From NCBI RefSeq assembly GCF_000003815.2, contig NC_049988.1, forward strand, positions 17,471,795-17,535,794: 64,000 nt of DNA, written 5' to 3'. This DNA is from Branchiostoma floridae (taxonomy: Eukaryota; Chordata; Leptocardii; Amphioxiformes; Branchiostomatidae). Positions 33,256 through 43,919 of the stretch are shown in pieces. Every line of letters begins with the position of its first letter. Position 1 is the first letter of the stretch. The position numbers and the translations under genes are program-made. The notes under the pieces are model-generated. The model ran no database searches. It was not told the origin of the DNA and saw nothing but the letters and a program-made list of their open reading frames with translations.

Positions 33256-35723
33256 CAGTGATATCTGCCAAATTTGTGTAGATGGTTTAGATGTTACATG
33301 AGAGGTGTCAAAACGTGGGAAGTTCATACTGTGGCCGTAAGCTCTGAATAGTCATTGTGCAATTGTAGGTTCTTGCGCTATCAGTAGTTATGCTCAAATT
33401 CCCTACTATATTTGTTTATTCCGTTGAAAAAAGATGTCATTCGAAAGCTAGTTCAAATGTGCAGTTTTTACTTTGATTTTACCATTTCTTGCCTTATTTT
33501 ATGATGCATTATTTGATGGGTTGGGGTGTTACTCAGGACAAAATTCTACAGCTGTCTTAACTATTTGTTGCCTAGAATTTGTACTGCTTTGATTTTACTA
33601 TTTTTTGCCTTCTTTTACTTAGGTTTAAGATGCGTTGTTTGATGATTTGGGCAAAGTTTGGGGTGTCACTCAGGAAGAAATTCCACTGAAGAATATCTTT
33701 ATTTCTGATTTTCAGTTCCTGGAATTTGCACGGCTCAATAATTTGTGTTGTTATACAGTCATTGCTTATAACCTTTGTATTCTTCCTGGTGGAAAATTAT
33801 AAACAAAAAGCCCTCATGAGATTTAAACACCTTTCTGTTTCTGGGTAAAATTTGCAATCATTTATGATATTTTAGAATCCCAGTCCATCTATGTCCCTGA
33901 CAAACACTCTCTGAATGTTACTTGCAGAATATGTGGAATATTACAGTATCTCAGTTTGCCTTAAACAGCTACAATTCAAAGGAAAAATAGATTGGCTATC
34001 TTAATAAGTCAAAGTTCAACCTTGTTGGTACACAATCTGGTGTCTGGCTACTTCGTATCCTACCTCTAGTTCATAGCTTCAATTTTAAGATATGCCCTTT
34101 CCAAAAAGCCATGTCGAGGAAAGGCAAGACCCACAAATTTCTATGTTTTCATTGTTGTAAGATGGCAGTGACAAGAATTTATATACATGACATAGTCTCT
34201 TGTGATCCTGGCTTTTTTGTACCTTGGGAAAGCTATTCTGGCAGCCTCCAAATTGTATACCAAAAATTTGCAATACTTTATATTTTTAATGAAAGTCCCA
34301 ACTTTACAATCAAATTATAGTAGCCACAGCATTTTCGAAGGGTGTAACATGATATTTATTTTGCTGAAGAAAGTAAGGTATTCTTGTAATATGGTTGTGA
34401 AGAAATAGCAATCGTGTCTAAAATTAACCAATAGATTCATGTATGCAATGGTATGTATGTAGTATAAACTATAGAGTTTGAATATTATGAACTTTGTAAG
34501 ACTTTGTCATAAATGGTCAATGAATTATCTTATGAATTAAATAACAGTTTATATGATACCAGCATTTTGCAGTACGCTTTTTTCTTACAGAATCTATTTA
34601 GTGTGGCATTCATTTCTTCTTCATGTAACGTCTTCTTCTTCATGTAACGTCCAACTTCAAAGTGGTTGAAGGCTCTGGACGTGGTAGAGGGTCATTTGGC
34701 TTTGGGTGGTCGCTTTTTGCTACTTTACTTTGTGTTTGTATGGGTGTATGGGTGTAGTATGAGTGGTATGAGACCAGTAGCCTAGCTCCTCAATGGCAGG
34801 GGCACTAATCCCTGTCCGCCTCCCTGCAGCTGGGAGGGACAGGGGCACCAGTCTTGTAATGATATGATAATGATATACTCTTATGATATACTAATGTGCC
34901 ACAATAATATAATGATACAATATCATATGATAATCGCCAAGGTTAGTGTAAGTTTGAAGACACTTCATCTACGTCTACTCCCACCAAATCTCATGGATAT
35001 ATTGATAGACCATATCTTGTGAAACACTCCAAAACGGACATCTCTATAACGTTATAGTGTTATCCTTGCAATGTTAAATCAATCTTGTAATCAGTTTATC
35101 CATTACCGACTTACAAGAAGAAATGTTCTACATGTACATGTATGTGAACGTTCTCAGTTTGCAACTTGAGATAGAGATTACCAAGATTACCATTTGGACC
35201 TTGATGAAAACTGCTGATGCGAATAGCGCAGTCAGATGCTGAAGGCGTTGGTGATCACACGAGGGCCTAGTAAGTAAATAAATACATAAATAAATAGATG
35301 AATAAATAGTCATGCGGCTGCAAATGGTGGAGAGTTTTAACTCTATGTCCCACTGTGACGTTAACCATGTTTTCCTTAAGGTGGGTTCACACGTGCCTAT
35401 ATAGGCAAGCCCGTTTGAGATCCGTATGGAAGTTTCAGCCTCTCCCAGGCTCCTCGGTTCGCCGGAAAAATGATAGAAATTAGACAAATTTATCCAGATA
35501 ACATGCCAGCAAAGTAAGCTGGTTGCAATCCATCTCATTAGACAGCTAACTCCTCTGGCATGTTATGTGTCTATATTTCTCCAATTTCTACTATTTTTCC
35601 AGCGTCCTGTGGAGCCTGGCAGAGGCGTCCAATACCGTTATTCATGCTGCCCATGCCTCGCTACATTAAACTACAATGCCTTATGATAGTCTTATGATGT
35701 ACATGTGTAATGCATGTACACGT
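33256..35723. other. ASNS 3' flank, no further gene seen
   Basis: AT-rich sequence with a short TTCTTCTTCATGTAACGTC duplication near 34616-34651 and one isolated monomer of the 42-bp minisatellite (GGGACAGGGGCACCAGTCTTG split at 34835-34856). No convincing coding region. Confidence 0.45.
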
Positions 35724-38700
35724 TTAACTACGTACGTTAAGGATGTCGTCAGCGTGGGATGGGAAGATGTCTTTCAAGTCTTCAGGGTGCTGCACCCAGA
35801 ACTTCTTGATTTTCACTTCGTTGTCAGGCATTGCAGAGCGAAGAAACTTCGTCCCCGTCCACACCGGCGGCTCCTGCAGCTCCCATCCAAAGAAGGTGTT
35901 GAAGATGGCGACGCTACCTTTCAGCAGCGACAGCGCCGCGTCTTTACCCGGACACATGTAGTTACTGGGCGCGGGTGTGTCGTTTAGTCGGCCCATGAAG
36001 ACGACGTGGTCTTGCCGACGAGCCTCCCCCTCAGGACCAAGAAATCTGCGCCACACGAAGTCTTCTGGTTTGTCGAAGACGGCGGGATCCCTCAGTACCC
36101 AGTAGGAACTGGCAAGCACAAGCTCACCTTCTTTGATCTGGAAAGTATAGGGAATAAAGAATGAAGGAACCTAGGATTGATTTGTTCAAAAATTCGTATT
36201 CTCCAAGACCTATCGTAGAGTGGAATTTGTTATAACCAAGCACAGCAGGGGCATCTTCTCTGGATAGTCTTAAAGAACACTTGCAGATAGACGTGCAAAA
36301 GGTAGGTGTGACGGGTCCTTCGGTGTAATATAACCAGCTGCTGCCGGGCCGCGTGCCTGCGAAGCTGGTGTGTTACGCAGAAGGGCGGTTATACCGGCTA
36401 TATAGATACAGATACATACATACATACAGATACAGAAGACCTTTATTGTACATTTTTGCCTAATCGAGCTAAGTACAGAACATATATACAGATCACATAT
36501 ATGTCGGTTTGTCAAAACGCATGAGGAATATAAACTTGTCAGTGCTACTCATGTGTATAAAGTGAGGGAATCTACTTTCTATGTTCAACTAAGTAGAGTA
36601 TTTCTACCATTGACATACGTAGGTTTGACTTTAATGGGTTTGACTTCTTTTCCGTATGCAGTGGGAGATGAATTGTCCAACATATTCATATATAAAGGGG
36701 TTGGACGACTTAGGCAAGAAGATTGTTTTTTGCTGGTCGGTAAGGCGAGAAAAGCTTGGGAAAGATTTGTAGATTTTAAGGAAAAGTTTGTTTCTTTCGG
36801 AATTGTAATGTGAACATTGACACACAAATGTAGTTCATCTTCCACTGCTTTCCCTGAACAGTATTTACATGTTCTCTCGTCAACTGACAGTTTTTTGATA
36901 GAGTTATTCAAGGACGTCAAATTATCGCCTTTGAATATCTGAAAACGCTTGAGCTGAGATCTACGCCTCCATATGATCTAGACATGTACATGTCAATGCC
37001 TAATTACATCATAAGTCAAAGGTCATGGCCGTTACAGAAATGCAAACATGGACACCTTCAAGGAGAACATAGATCATAGTAATGACGTCACGCCATGACG
37101 TTTGTTTAAGTTGTGTAACAGTGGGGTTCAAGAACCGCCTACCGTCCTTGCCAAGGAGCTCTGAGCTTTTGTGGCGACATCGGTAGCGTGATTTTGTAAT
37201 CTGCCGACCCGGGTTTGATCCGGGTTTGTTTCTTTCTGTTCTTACTCGCCCATGAGATTCTACATTGGTTCTGGCCACACCGGGAATCGAACCCGGGCCT
37301 TGGCGGTGAGAGCGCCAAATCCTAACCACTAGACCACAGTTGGTACGCACCTCCACCTCGCGTTCTCCGCTCTTCGCGGTGTACTTCAGAGTCGTCGGGC
37401 GTGGGGCGACGAAGCCCCAGATTAAAGCGCTTGGGTTGGCTCGCAGGCTCTCCAAGACGAAGCTCTCTACCTTCGGCATCTCCCCCAGGGCCTCGGGAGT
37501 CAGGCCTCCGTGTTTCTTCAGGGCTGCAAGCGCTTCCTCCCGTAGCTCCTCCCGGTCCTCCCCGCTGATGCTGGCCAGGCGGGCGAAGGATCCCACAATA
37601 TTTACTGTGGTGCCGGCGATCCCGTTAAAGAATGCCGTGAAGAGCAGTTGACCCGTCGTCTCTTCTTCTGTCAATCCGTGCGATTTGCCAAGATCTAACA
37701 GTTGCTGGTACCTTTGGACGCAAATTAGATAATTATATAACGCTACTTCACCTGTATTCGTGGGGTAACCTATATCCGTTGTTTTAAAAATTGATAATTA
37801 GGGATATCAAGTCAACGGCTGGTGGTTTCAAATTGCAAGATATCCAATATACGGTTTAAAACCACCGTCTGTCGACTTGCTATCGCCAAATAGTATACAG
37901 TGTTTTTCTACAAACAGCAGATATAGGTTAACCCACGAATAAAGGTAAACTAGCGTTGCAGATCCGTCTGAATTTCACAGATTTCGTCTGCATTTCATAT
38001 AATTTGTACACGCCTATTCAAATACAATCTAGTAAAAATGTTACTTACCTCTCTGACGTCTTCACTTTCGCAACGATAGAGCTCAACGCCTGGCGTTCTT
38101 TGTCAAGATTCATCCTCGATAATTGCTTTAAGACGGGTGCAGTAGGCTCAATCACACCCGAGGCATAAAGATCGATTTCTTCAGCTTCAAAAGGTGTTGA
38201 TTGGCCGAAGATGCTAGGGATCAGAGTATCCGCCACCACGGCCATCATCTTTAACTCGAAGTCGCGCGGTGCACTTCCCCACTGGGAGATGTTGGACAGC
38301 ACGGACTTCGCGATTAAAACCGGGATCTCTCCGCTAGCCTTTGAGAGGACTTCGAGCATAAACCTCTTATACTTCTCGTGAGTCTTTCCTGTGGTCACGT
38401 TGCTTGGACAAACACCTGTAACAGCCGTGATGGTACGATAGATGTCTTAGTATTGAAACCACATGTGAAAGGCTTACAGTGCTTGGAAGTTCAGCCCATA
38501 TTTAGATGTAAATCATGTGATCAAACCATATTAAGAACAGATTGGAAATAACAACCAATAGTAGACTAGCTGATGAGAACAGTTATGTGTGGTGCAAGAC
38601 TTGAATCGTCAGTTGCAGCCATGGGTTGAGGTCAGTAGACACATTCTCTGTAACTCCACTGTAGTAACTGTGTACATTGTAGAATAGCCGTGTCTCTGTA

Positions 38701-39285
38701 GCTAACCGTAATCATAACTAGACCCTTGTGTAGACCTTACAAGTATAGACCATTGTATAGCCTGATATATTGTAGTGTGCATTGTGGTTCAAGTATAGCA
38801 AAGACCAATACAACACGACACATACGAGAGCAATCGAATCCGGTCTGGCGTCCTTCTAATTTATATATATATATAGAGTAGTAGAGCAATCGAATCCGGT
38901 CTGGCGTCCTTCTAATTTATATATATATATAGAGTAGTATGGTCGCTAGTATGTAGAGAAGGAATCCTACCTCTAGACCTCAAATTCTACATTGGTTCCG
39001 ACACGCCGGAAAGCGCCAAATCCTAACCAAATCCTAACTCTAACCACAACACAAATTCTACACACCTCCCGTGAAATCCCTCCTGGGTACCGCGATGCCA
39101 AAGGAGAATTCCTCCCTCGTCAAAATGTTACCGATGTTAGCCACGACGTTCTGGGCGACCTTGTTGCCGGTCACCACACGGCAGGGAACTCCGATGTTTT
39201 TCTCCGCGAAATCCTCCTCGCGGTCTGGCGCGTAAGACTGGTTCCCCCGCGTCATGAACCGAAAGGCTCCGAGAGTGTTGCCCAT
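35724..39285 (-). CDS. CYP74-clan cytochrome P450 (hydroperoxide-metabolising, epoxyalcohol synthase-like)
   Basis: Minus-strand exons 39285-39066, 38415-38049, 37711-37351 and 36137-35724 (phases 1, 2, 0) give 453 residues. The heme ligand is Cys378 in SNYMCPGKDAALSLL, the atypical Cys-x-Gly-Lys-Asp signature of the CYP74 clan. There is no N-terminal membrane anchor. The ExxR pair is at residues 283-286 (ESLR). The I-helix region FFNGIAG (about 223-229) lacks the usual P450 AGxDT oxygen-activation motif. CYP74 enzymes rearrange fatty-acid hydroperoxides without O2 or NADPH. From general knowledge, lancelets carry CYP74-clan enzymes with epoxyalcohol synthase activity; the exact product here cannot be read from sequence. 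Introns hold a MITE (37738-37957) and two tRNA-Glu-like elements. Untranslated upstream exons may end at about 39881 and 40613 (good donors), which is uncertain. Confidence 0.9.
36318..36430 (+). mobile_element. Second SINE-like family copy
   Basis: Shares GTGCCTGCGAAGCTGG, GGCGGTTATACCGGCTATAT and the GATACAGATACA tail with 27545-27655. In the last CYP intron. Confidence 0.5.
36560..36965 (-). mobile_element. Decayed 3' end of a non-LTR retrotransposon (LINE)
   Basis: The minus-strand frame encodes DERTCKYCSGKAVEDELHLC followed by a hydrophobic/aromatic tail. This resembles the C-terminal Cys-rich segment that follows reverse transcriptase in many LINEs (ICxxC...VEDExHFLxxC). No reverse transcriptase core is present, so it is a 5'-truncated remnant. 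Confidence 0.5.
37272..37343 (-). pseudogene. tRNA-Glu (CTC)-like pseudogene or SINE head
   Basis: A tRNA-Glu body: TGGTCTAGTGGTTAGGATT, loop CTCTCAC (anticodon CTC) in a good stem, and GGGTTCGATTCCCGG. The acceptor halves (CCAACTG and TGTGGCC) cannot pair, so it is not a working tRNA. It starts 8 nt after the donor of a CYP exon. Confidence 0.75.
37738..37957. mobile_element. MITE with TAACGCTA..TTCACC ends
   Basis: Longest clean copy of the family: TAACGCTACTTCACCTGTAT at the left and AATAAAGGTAAACTAGCGTT at the right. The internal GGTTTCAAATTGCAAGATAT / GGTTTAAAACCACC region is itself partly palindromic. In a CYP intron. Confidence 0.75.
38828..38939. repeat. 56-bp direct tandem repeat, two copies
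   Basis: Two identical 56-bp units starting GAGCAATCGAATCCGGTCTG and ending in a TA microsatellite plus GAGTAGTA, in the first CYP intron. Their identity suggests a very recent duplication. Confidence 0.9.
38985..39060 (-). pseudogene. Decayed tRNA-Glu-like copy
   Basis: Shares ATTCTACATTGGTTC and AGCGCCAAATCCTAACCA with 37255-37343 but lacks most of the T arm. It starts a few bases after the donor at 39066. Confidence 0.6.
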
Positions 39286-39458
39286 GGCTATTTACCCTAC
39301 AAATGAAAACACATTTATTGCTTGCGACTGTACGTACTCTTCATAGCAGTTTTGAAATGCACATAAGCCAGTATACGTATATGGTTTTCTATTCCGGTCA
39401 AAACTCAACTACGGCGTACTTATGCTTACGATACGGCTTAACTTCCTGAAGTACGGCC

Positions 39459-40477
39459 TGACTCACCTACGTCGTAGGTACGGGCTGACTAAGGAGGTTG
39501 AAAAGAGGAATGGTCTGTTCAAGCTAAGGGTTCAAGTTCCGGCCCGGCAAACTTGATATCATTACACTGAAACACTGCTTTTGTCTCTTGTATGGGGCAG
39601 CTTTCATGGAAGGAGTGCCTTCTGTGTAATCTTCAAGCAGATCTTGCGTGGCATAAGACAGTAACATAAGCTGGGGAAGGCGTTTAGCCAGCAAAGGAGT
39701 AAATTGGCCACGCGTAGATTACCTTCTGTGATGCCCCCCCCCCTAACAGGACAAAAATGTAAAACGAATGACCCAGATTAGATATGCTACTTACAAAAAG
39801 CAATCGCAGATCCAAGCAATTCTTCTGAATTCTTGTGTGATTTAGATACGACTGTATAAATGTACGTACCTTTCTGCGCTGACTTGTTAAAGAATCAAAC
39901 CATCCAAGCGATAGAATGTCTGGATTGAAATGAGGTACATTGATTTCACACTCGAGACTTAGCAGGGTGGATCATAACACAATGTACCACAACTCGTCCA
40001 GCCACAAAAGTAGCATTCGTCCCCGCTCCTATGTCCTAAGGGGGACATCACAGAAGACACTCCTTTCAAGACAAGAAAGCTGCCCCTACAAAAGATGTGG
40101 CTTCTACATATAATTATCTCGATCTTACCCTATAATTAGCCACACGCCTCGGATCATTAAAAATCTGCTTGAAGAATATAACTTTGATAAATCTCAGGAT
40201 GGATTTCTTAACATTTTGTGCACGTCTACAATGTTTTTATTCAATGAACATTGAAGTTACACAGACTGTGGCTGTTCCGACAGGTTTGAAGCCTGACTGT
40301 CACTTAAAAAAACATTCGAATGCTGTCCCAAAGAAGATGTTAGGGTGAGTGATTTTTAAAAATCTCTCAGTGTAATGATATCAAGTTTGCCGGCCCGGAA
40401 CTTGAACCCTTAGCTTGAACAGACCATTCCTCTTTTCAACCTCCTTGGTCAGCCCGTACCTACGACGTAGTTGAGTC
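39459..40477. mobile_element. Foldback element with ~100-bp inverted ends
   Basis: 39459-39572 (ACTCACCTACGTCGTAGGTA ... AACTTGATATCATTACACTG) is inverted at 40372-40477. An inner inverted pair (about 39590-39640 and 40045-40100; AGCTGCCCC / GGGGCAGCT) lies inside. No transposase frame. A one-armed relative of the 8938-9106 MITE (about 39640-39710) is nested within. It lies upstream of the CYP gene. Confidence 0.7.
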
Positions 40478-41750
40478 AGTGTTTCCGTGCATGGAAGCGA
40501 AAGCTTTGAGACTTTACATCGAATCGTATTCGAGCAATTCTGCTTATTCAGTCTGTGTGTTCTGATGACGATTCTACTAGTATGAAGAACGTTTGCAAAT
40601 GTACTTACCGTTGTTAACCGTCAAAAGCAGTGGAAAACGCCAGCCGGAGAATGATGTGTGACACATCCGCAGCCTATACCTCCGTACGTGCGATTGCAAT
40701 CATGATGAAATGAATCCCGTCGAACACGTCTAACCACTTATGGGACATGTCTTCTATGCATTTTTTCCTTAAGGCGTAGGCAGCCTATTTCTATTTCCCG
40801 TAATTCGTAGGGAAAGCAGGCTTATTCACGTAATTCGTAGCGAGGCAAGCAAATTTTGCGTAATTGCCTTCCTTAATTTTTACGTAATGCGTAGGGGGAT
40901 CTTCTGAATTCAGAGTAAAGCGTTGTGGGGGACCCGCATGAATGCCATCTCTAATGGACCGTCCTAGTTCTAAAGTTCGGCTGCTATTTCACCATTCAGT
41001 CTAACTAAGGTTCAATTTACACTTGAATCTGTAGTACTACACATAGTACTATCTATCAGTTACAGTTTGCACTCACTGACAGGGAACCTAGCTGGACACC
41101 TGCTGTTTTATGATTGCCGAGAAACTGCTACAGTAGTGACCTGATGTGAGCTTTGAGCGAGAATTTTAGCACACTTTGTATTTGTGAAAAATTAGGGTCT
41201 TTTTCTGATGCGGGGCCTCAGGAAAAGAGCCTGACAGCTCGGTTTTACCGATGAAACTAGTGAATGACCAAAGATTACCCTAAATGGAATGCGCCTTCAG
41301 TTCGAAATACGTCATATCGCATATCCGTCAACCCCATCTTGAGTAATTTATTCTCTTTCAAAGTCTGGCACTAAAGCGGCCCCTGCAGTCCTAAAACAAG
41401 CCGCTAGAGGGTCCAGACCGACACCACTTACTGTCGCTCCCAAGAGCTGCTAAATCTACTGTTAAAATATCACGACCACAGCATGTCCAGAACTCGAGAT
41501 ATCAAAACAGGAAGTTTCAATGCAGTACCGTAATAAGTTGCTAGGGGGCCCTAAATCAAATCGTTTCCAGTTCTTATCAAGACCTACCCACATACAAATT
41601 ATCAATGCAATTCATGTAAGCGTTCTCGAGTTATGCTGGTCTTATACAAACAAACAAACACACAATCGCTACCGAAAGTATAACCTTGGTAAAGGTAATG
41701 AAATGGCAAGATAAATGAATTTGCATACCAGTTCAAACAATACTGTGTAG
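40478..41750. other. Intergenic, no gene seen
   Basis: No coding region recognised. A short CGTAATTCGTAG / CGTAATGCGTAG repeat lies at about 40799-40890. Confidence 0.4.
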
Positions 41751-42003
41751 GGCACCAGTATTTTCGGAGTATCATTCAGCACCAGGGACAGGGCGCCAGG
41801 CCTAATTTTGTGTCATTCAGCACCAAGAACAGAGGCACCAGTCTTGATGGGTGTCATTCAGGGACAGGGGCACCAGTCTTGTTGGAGTGTCATTCAGGGA
41901 CAGGGGCACTAGTCTTGTTGGTGTGTCATTCAGCACCAGGGACAGGGCACCAGTCTTGTTGGTGTGTCATTCAGCACCAGGGACAGAGCACCAGTCTGGT
42001 TAT
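41751..42003. repeat. 42-bp minisatellite, about 6 copies
   Basis: Unit CACCAGGGACAGGGGCACCA followed by GTCTTGTTGGTGTGTCATTCAG. Same unit as the array at 60367-61416. Start of composite block copy 1. Confidence 0.92.
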
Positions 42004-42792
42004 CTATGAATACCAGCCGTTAAATACTGTTGTTGGCGTCCACCTTGGAGTGACACTCGTGACTCGTAAGGCAGCAAATTTCCTTGCTGTTTTTGTAGCA
42101 GGGTATATTTCTACAGGGAGGGGTTGCTACCTTTCCCCTTTAATGTGAAGAAGGCACCTCCTTGAATGGGAACCACATTTTACATCCTGTCTGAAAGATA
42201 TTATCTGATTTACAACACTACTTATAAAATCAGTACGCCTGAGCCCAAAATACATGTCAACATTTATTCAGCATGTTCAAGCTTCTCCAAAATGTACAAG
42301 AAAATTTGAAATACTAGTACTTTATCATATTATTTAATGACAGTCACAACTTTATGATGGTTATATTAACCACAAAATGTGCTTAGGGTGAAACATGATT
42401 GTGAGTGTATAAAAATTTATTTGTATGAAGTTTAAATTTACATATACCGGTAGTACAAATACCCAAATGTGCTGGTTACTGAGATTTGATTAATAAAAAA
42501 AGGCAAATATAAAATGGAATAGGGGAGCGGAATGATATGAGTAAGGAATAATACAAAGAAAAATAAAAAAAGGAAAATTTAAGAAGGAATTGAATTATGA
42601 ATGATATGGGTTGAATATGGAATCAGATGGGTATGGAATAATTATAGATAGAAAAATAAGAAAGAAGAAAAAAGATGCTACATGAAAATGTATGAATTTC
42701 TCTGTGAAAAATGCTAAAGAAAACTGTATTATGGATATGCAAATGTGTATAAACATGTCAGGAACAAAAAAAAAGGAAAAAATAAGAAAAAA
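42004..42792. repeat. Composite block, left module (copy 1)
   Basis: 42010-42270 (ACTGTTGTTGGCGTCCACCT ... AACATTTATTCAGCA) is closely similar to 61417-61670. The following AT-rich stretch is diverged between the two copies. No gene. Confidence 0.8.
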
Positions 42793-43600
42793 GATGCTAC
42801 ATGAAAATGCTTCGTCTGGCACAGATGGTGCACATGAGGCAAACCTACTCCAGTCGGAGAAGGCCAGGCAGTACATCTCCACTTCAGCCGGGGTGGTTCC
42901 AGTTTGGTACAAGATCTCCCCACACAGACAGCACACACAAGTCCCTGCAGACTAGTCCTACTTCTCCCACTGCTGCAAGCTAGCCTCCTTCACAGCCTTC
43001 CACGAGCACTGGCGGTTATTGCTGGGGAGAGCGCTGATTTGAGATTTTCAACACATATGCGAGGTTCTTAAGCCAAAAAAGGTGGTGTCTGCGCCCACGG
43101 GGAATAGGGGTAGGGAATGATGGGAATGGGGGTAGGGAATGATGGGAATGGGGGTAGGGAATGATGGGAATAGAGGTAGGGAAAGGTAGGGTGCAGACAT
43201 GACTTTCCCGGCAAAAAAACTTAGCCCATATGTTGAAAATTGCGAATCATCGCTCCCCCCAATAATAACTGCCAGCGCTCGTGGAAGGCTGTGAAGGAGG
43301 CTAGCTACAAGCAGACATGAATGTGGGGTCCAGCGAGGATGGGGCCCATCACCCCATTGGTAGATGAGGCGCAGGACAGCCATCGCTTGCTGGAAGACAC
43401 AGACATATCTGCAAGATGGTGCAGTGGGAGAGGTTGAAGTAGTCTAGGAGGGCCAAGTGTCTACCGTCTGTGGAGTTGACCCTGCCTGCCCCTTCCCCAC
43501 CCCAGCTGCAGTGTAGAATACTGTGTGGTCTGTTTAACTGGAGTAGGTTTGCCATGACTGCACTATCAATCCGTGCCAAAGTCCACATTTTCATGTAACG
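42793..43600. repeat. Large imperfect palindrome (copy 1)
   Basis: Left arm about 42793-43075 and right arm about 43200-43600 are inverted relative to each other: outer ATGCTACATGAAAATG / CATTTTCATGTAAC, GCAAACCTACTCCAG / CTGGAGTAGGTTTGC, inner CTAGCCTCCTTCACAGCC / its complement and GATTTTCAACA / TGTTGAAAATT. The centre holds a 22-bp repeat (GGGAATGATGGGAATGGGGG) at 43100-43190. An almost identical structure lies at 62047-62800. Confidence 0.85.
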
Positions 43601-43919
43601 TTTAAGAGAAAGAAAAACGTTTTAGAGAAAGAAAAACTGTGGGAAGGTAAATGATACAGAAATGATAATAAAAAGTGATATTTAAAGTGTACATATTGGC
43701 TTGAGCCAAAGCCAGGATTGACTGACATACAGCCAGAATCTTAAACTTCATTAACACAAATACACATGCATAATTATGTAGAAGCACTCCTACAATAACC
43801 AGATTTTGCTCGTCACTTTACATTTTTTCCTGTTGTCTATTCTTTCCTATTCTACTTTTCCTTGTACTTGTAACACTTTCAGAGACTTTGAGACACTTTC
43901 AGGACAGTGGCAAAAAAGT
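43601..43919. repeat. Composite block, spacer before satellite (copy 1)
   Basis: Similar to 62801-63135 in copy 2 (GGATTGACTGACATACAGCC; ACACTTTCAGGACA). No gene. Confidence 0.75.

Noticed and set aside
37272-37343. Functional tRNA-Glu gene
   Set aside because: Body is good but the acceptor halves do not pair, so it was called a pseudogene or SINE head.
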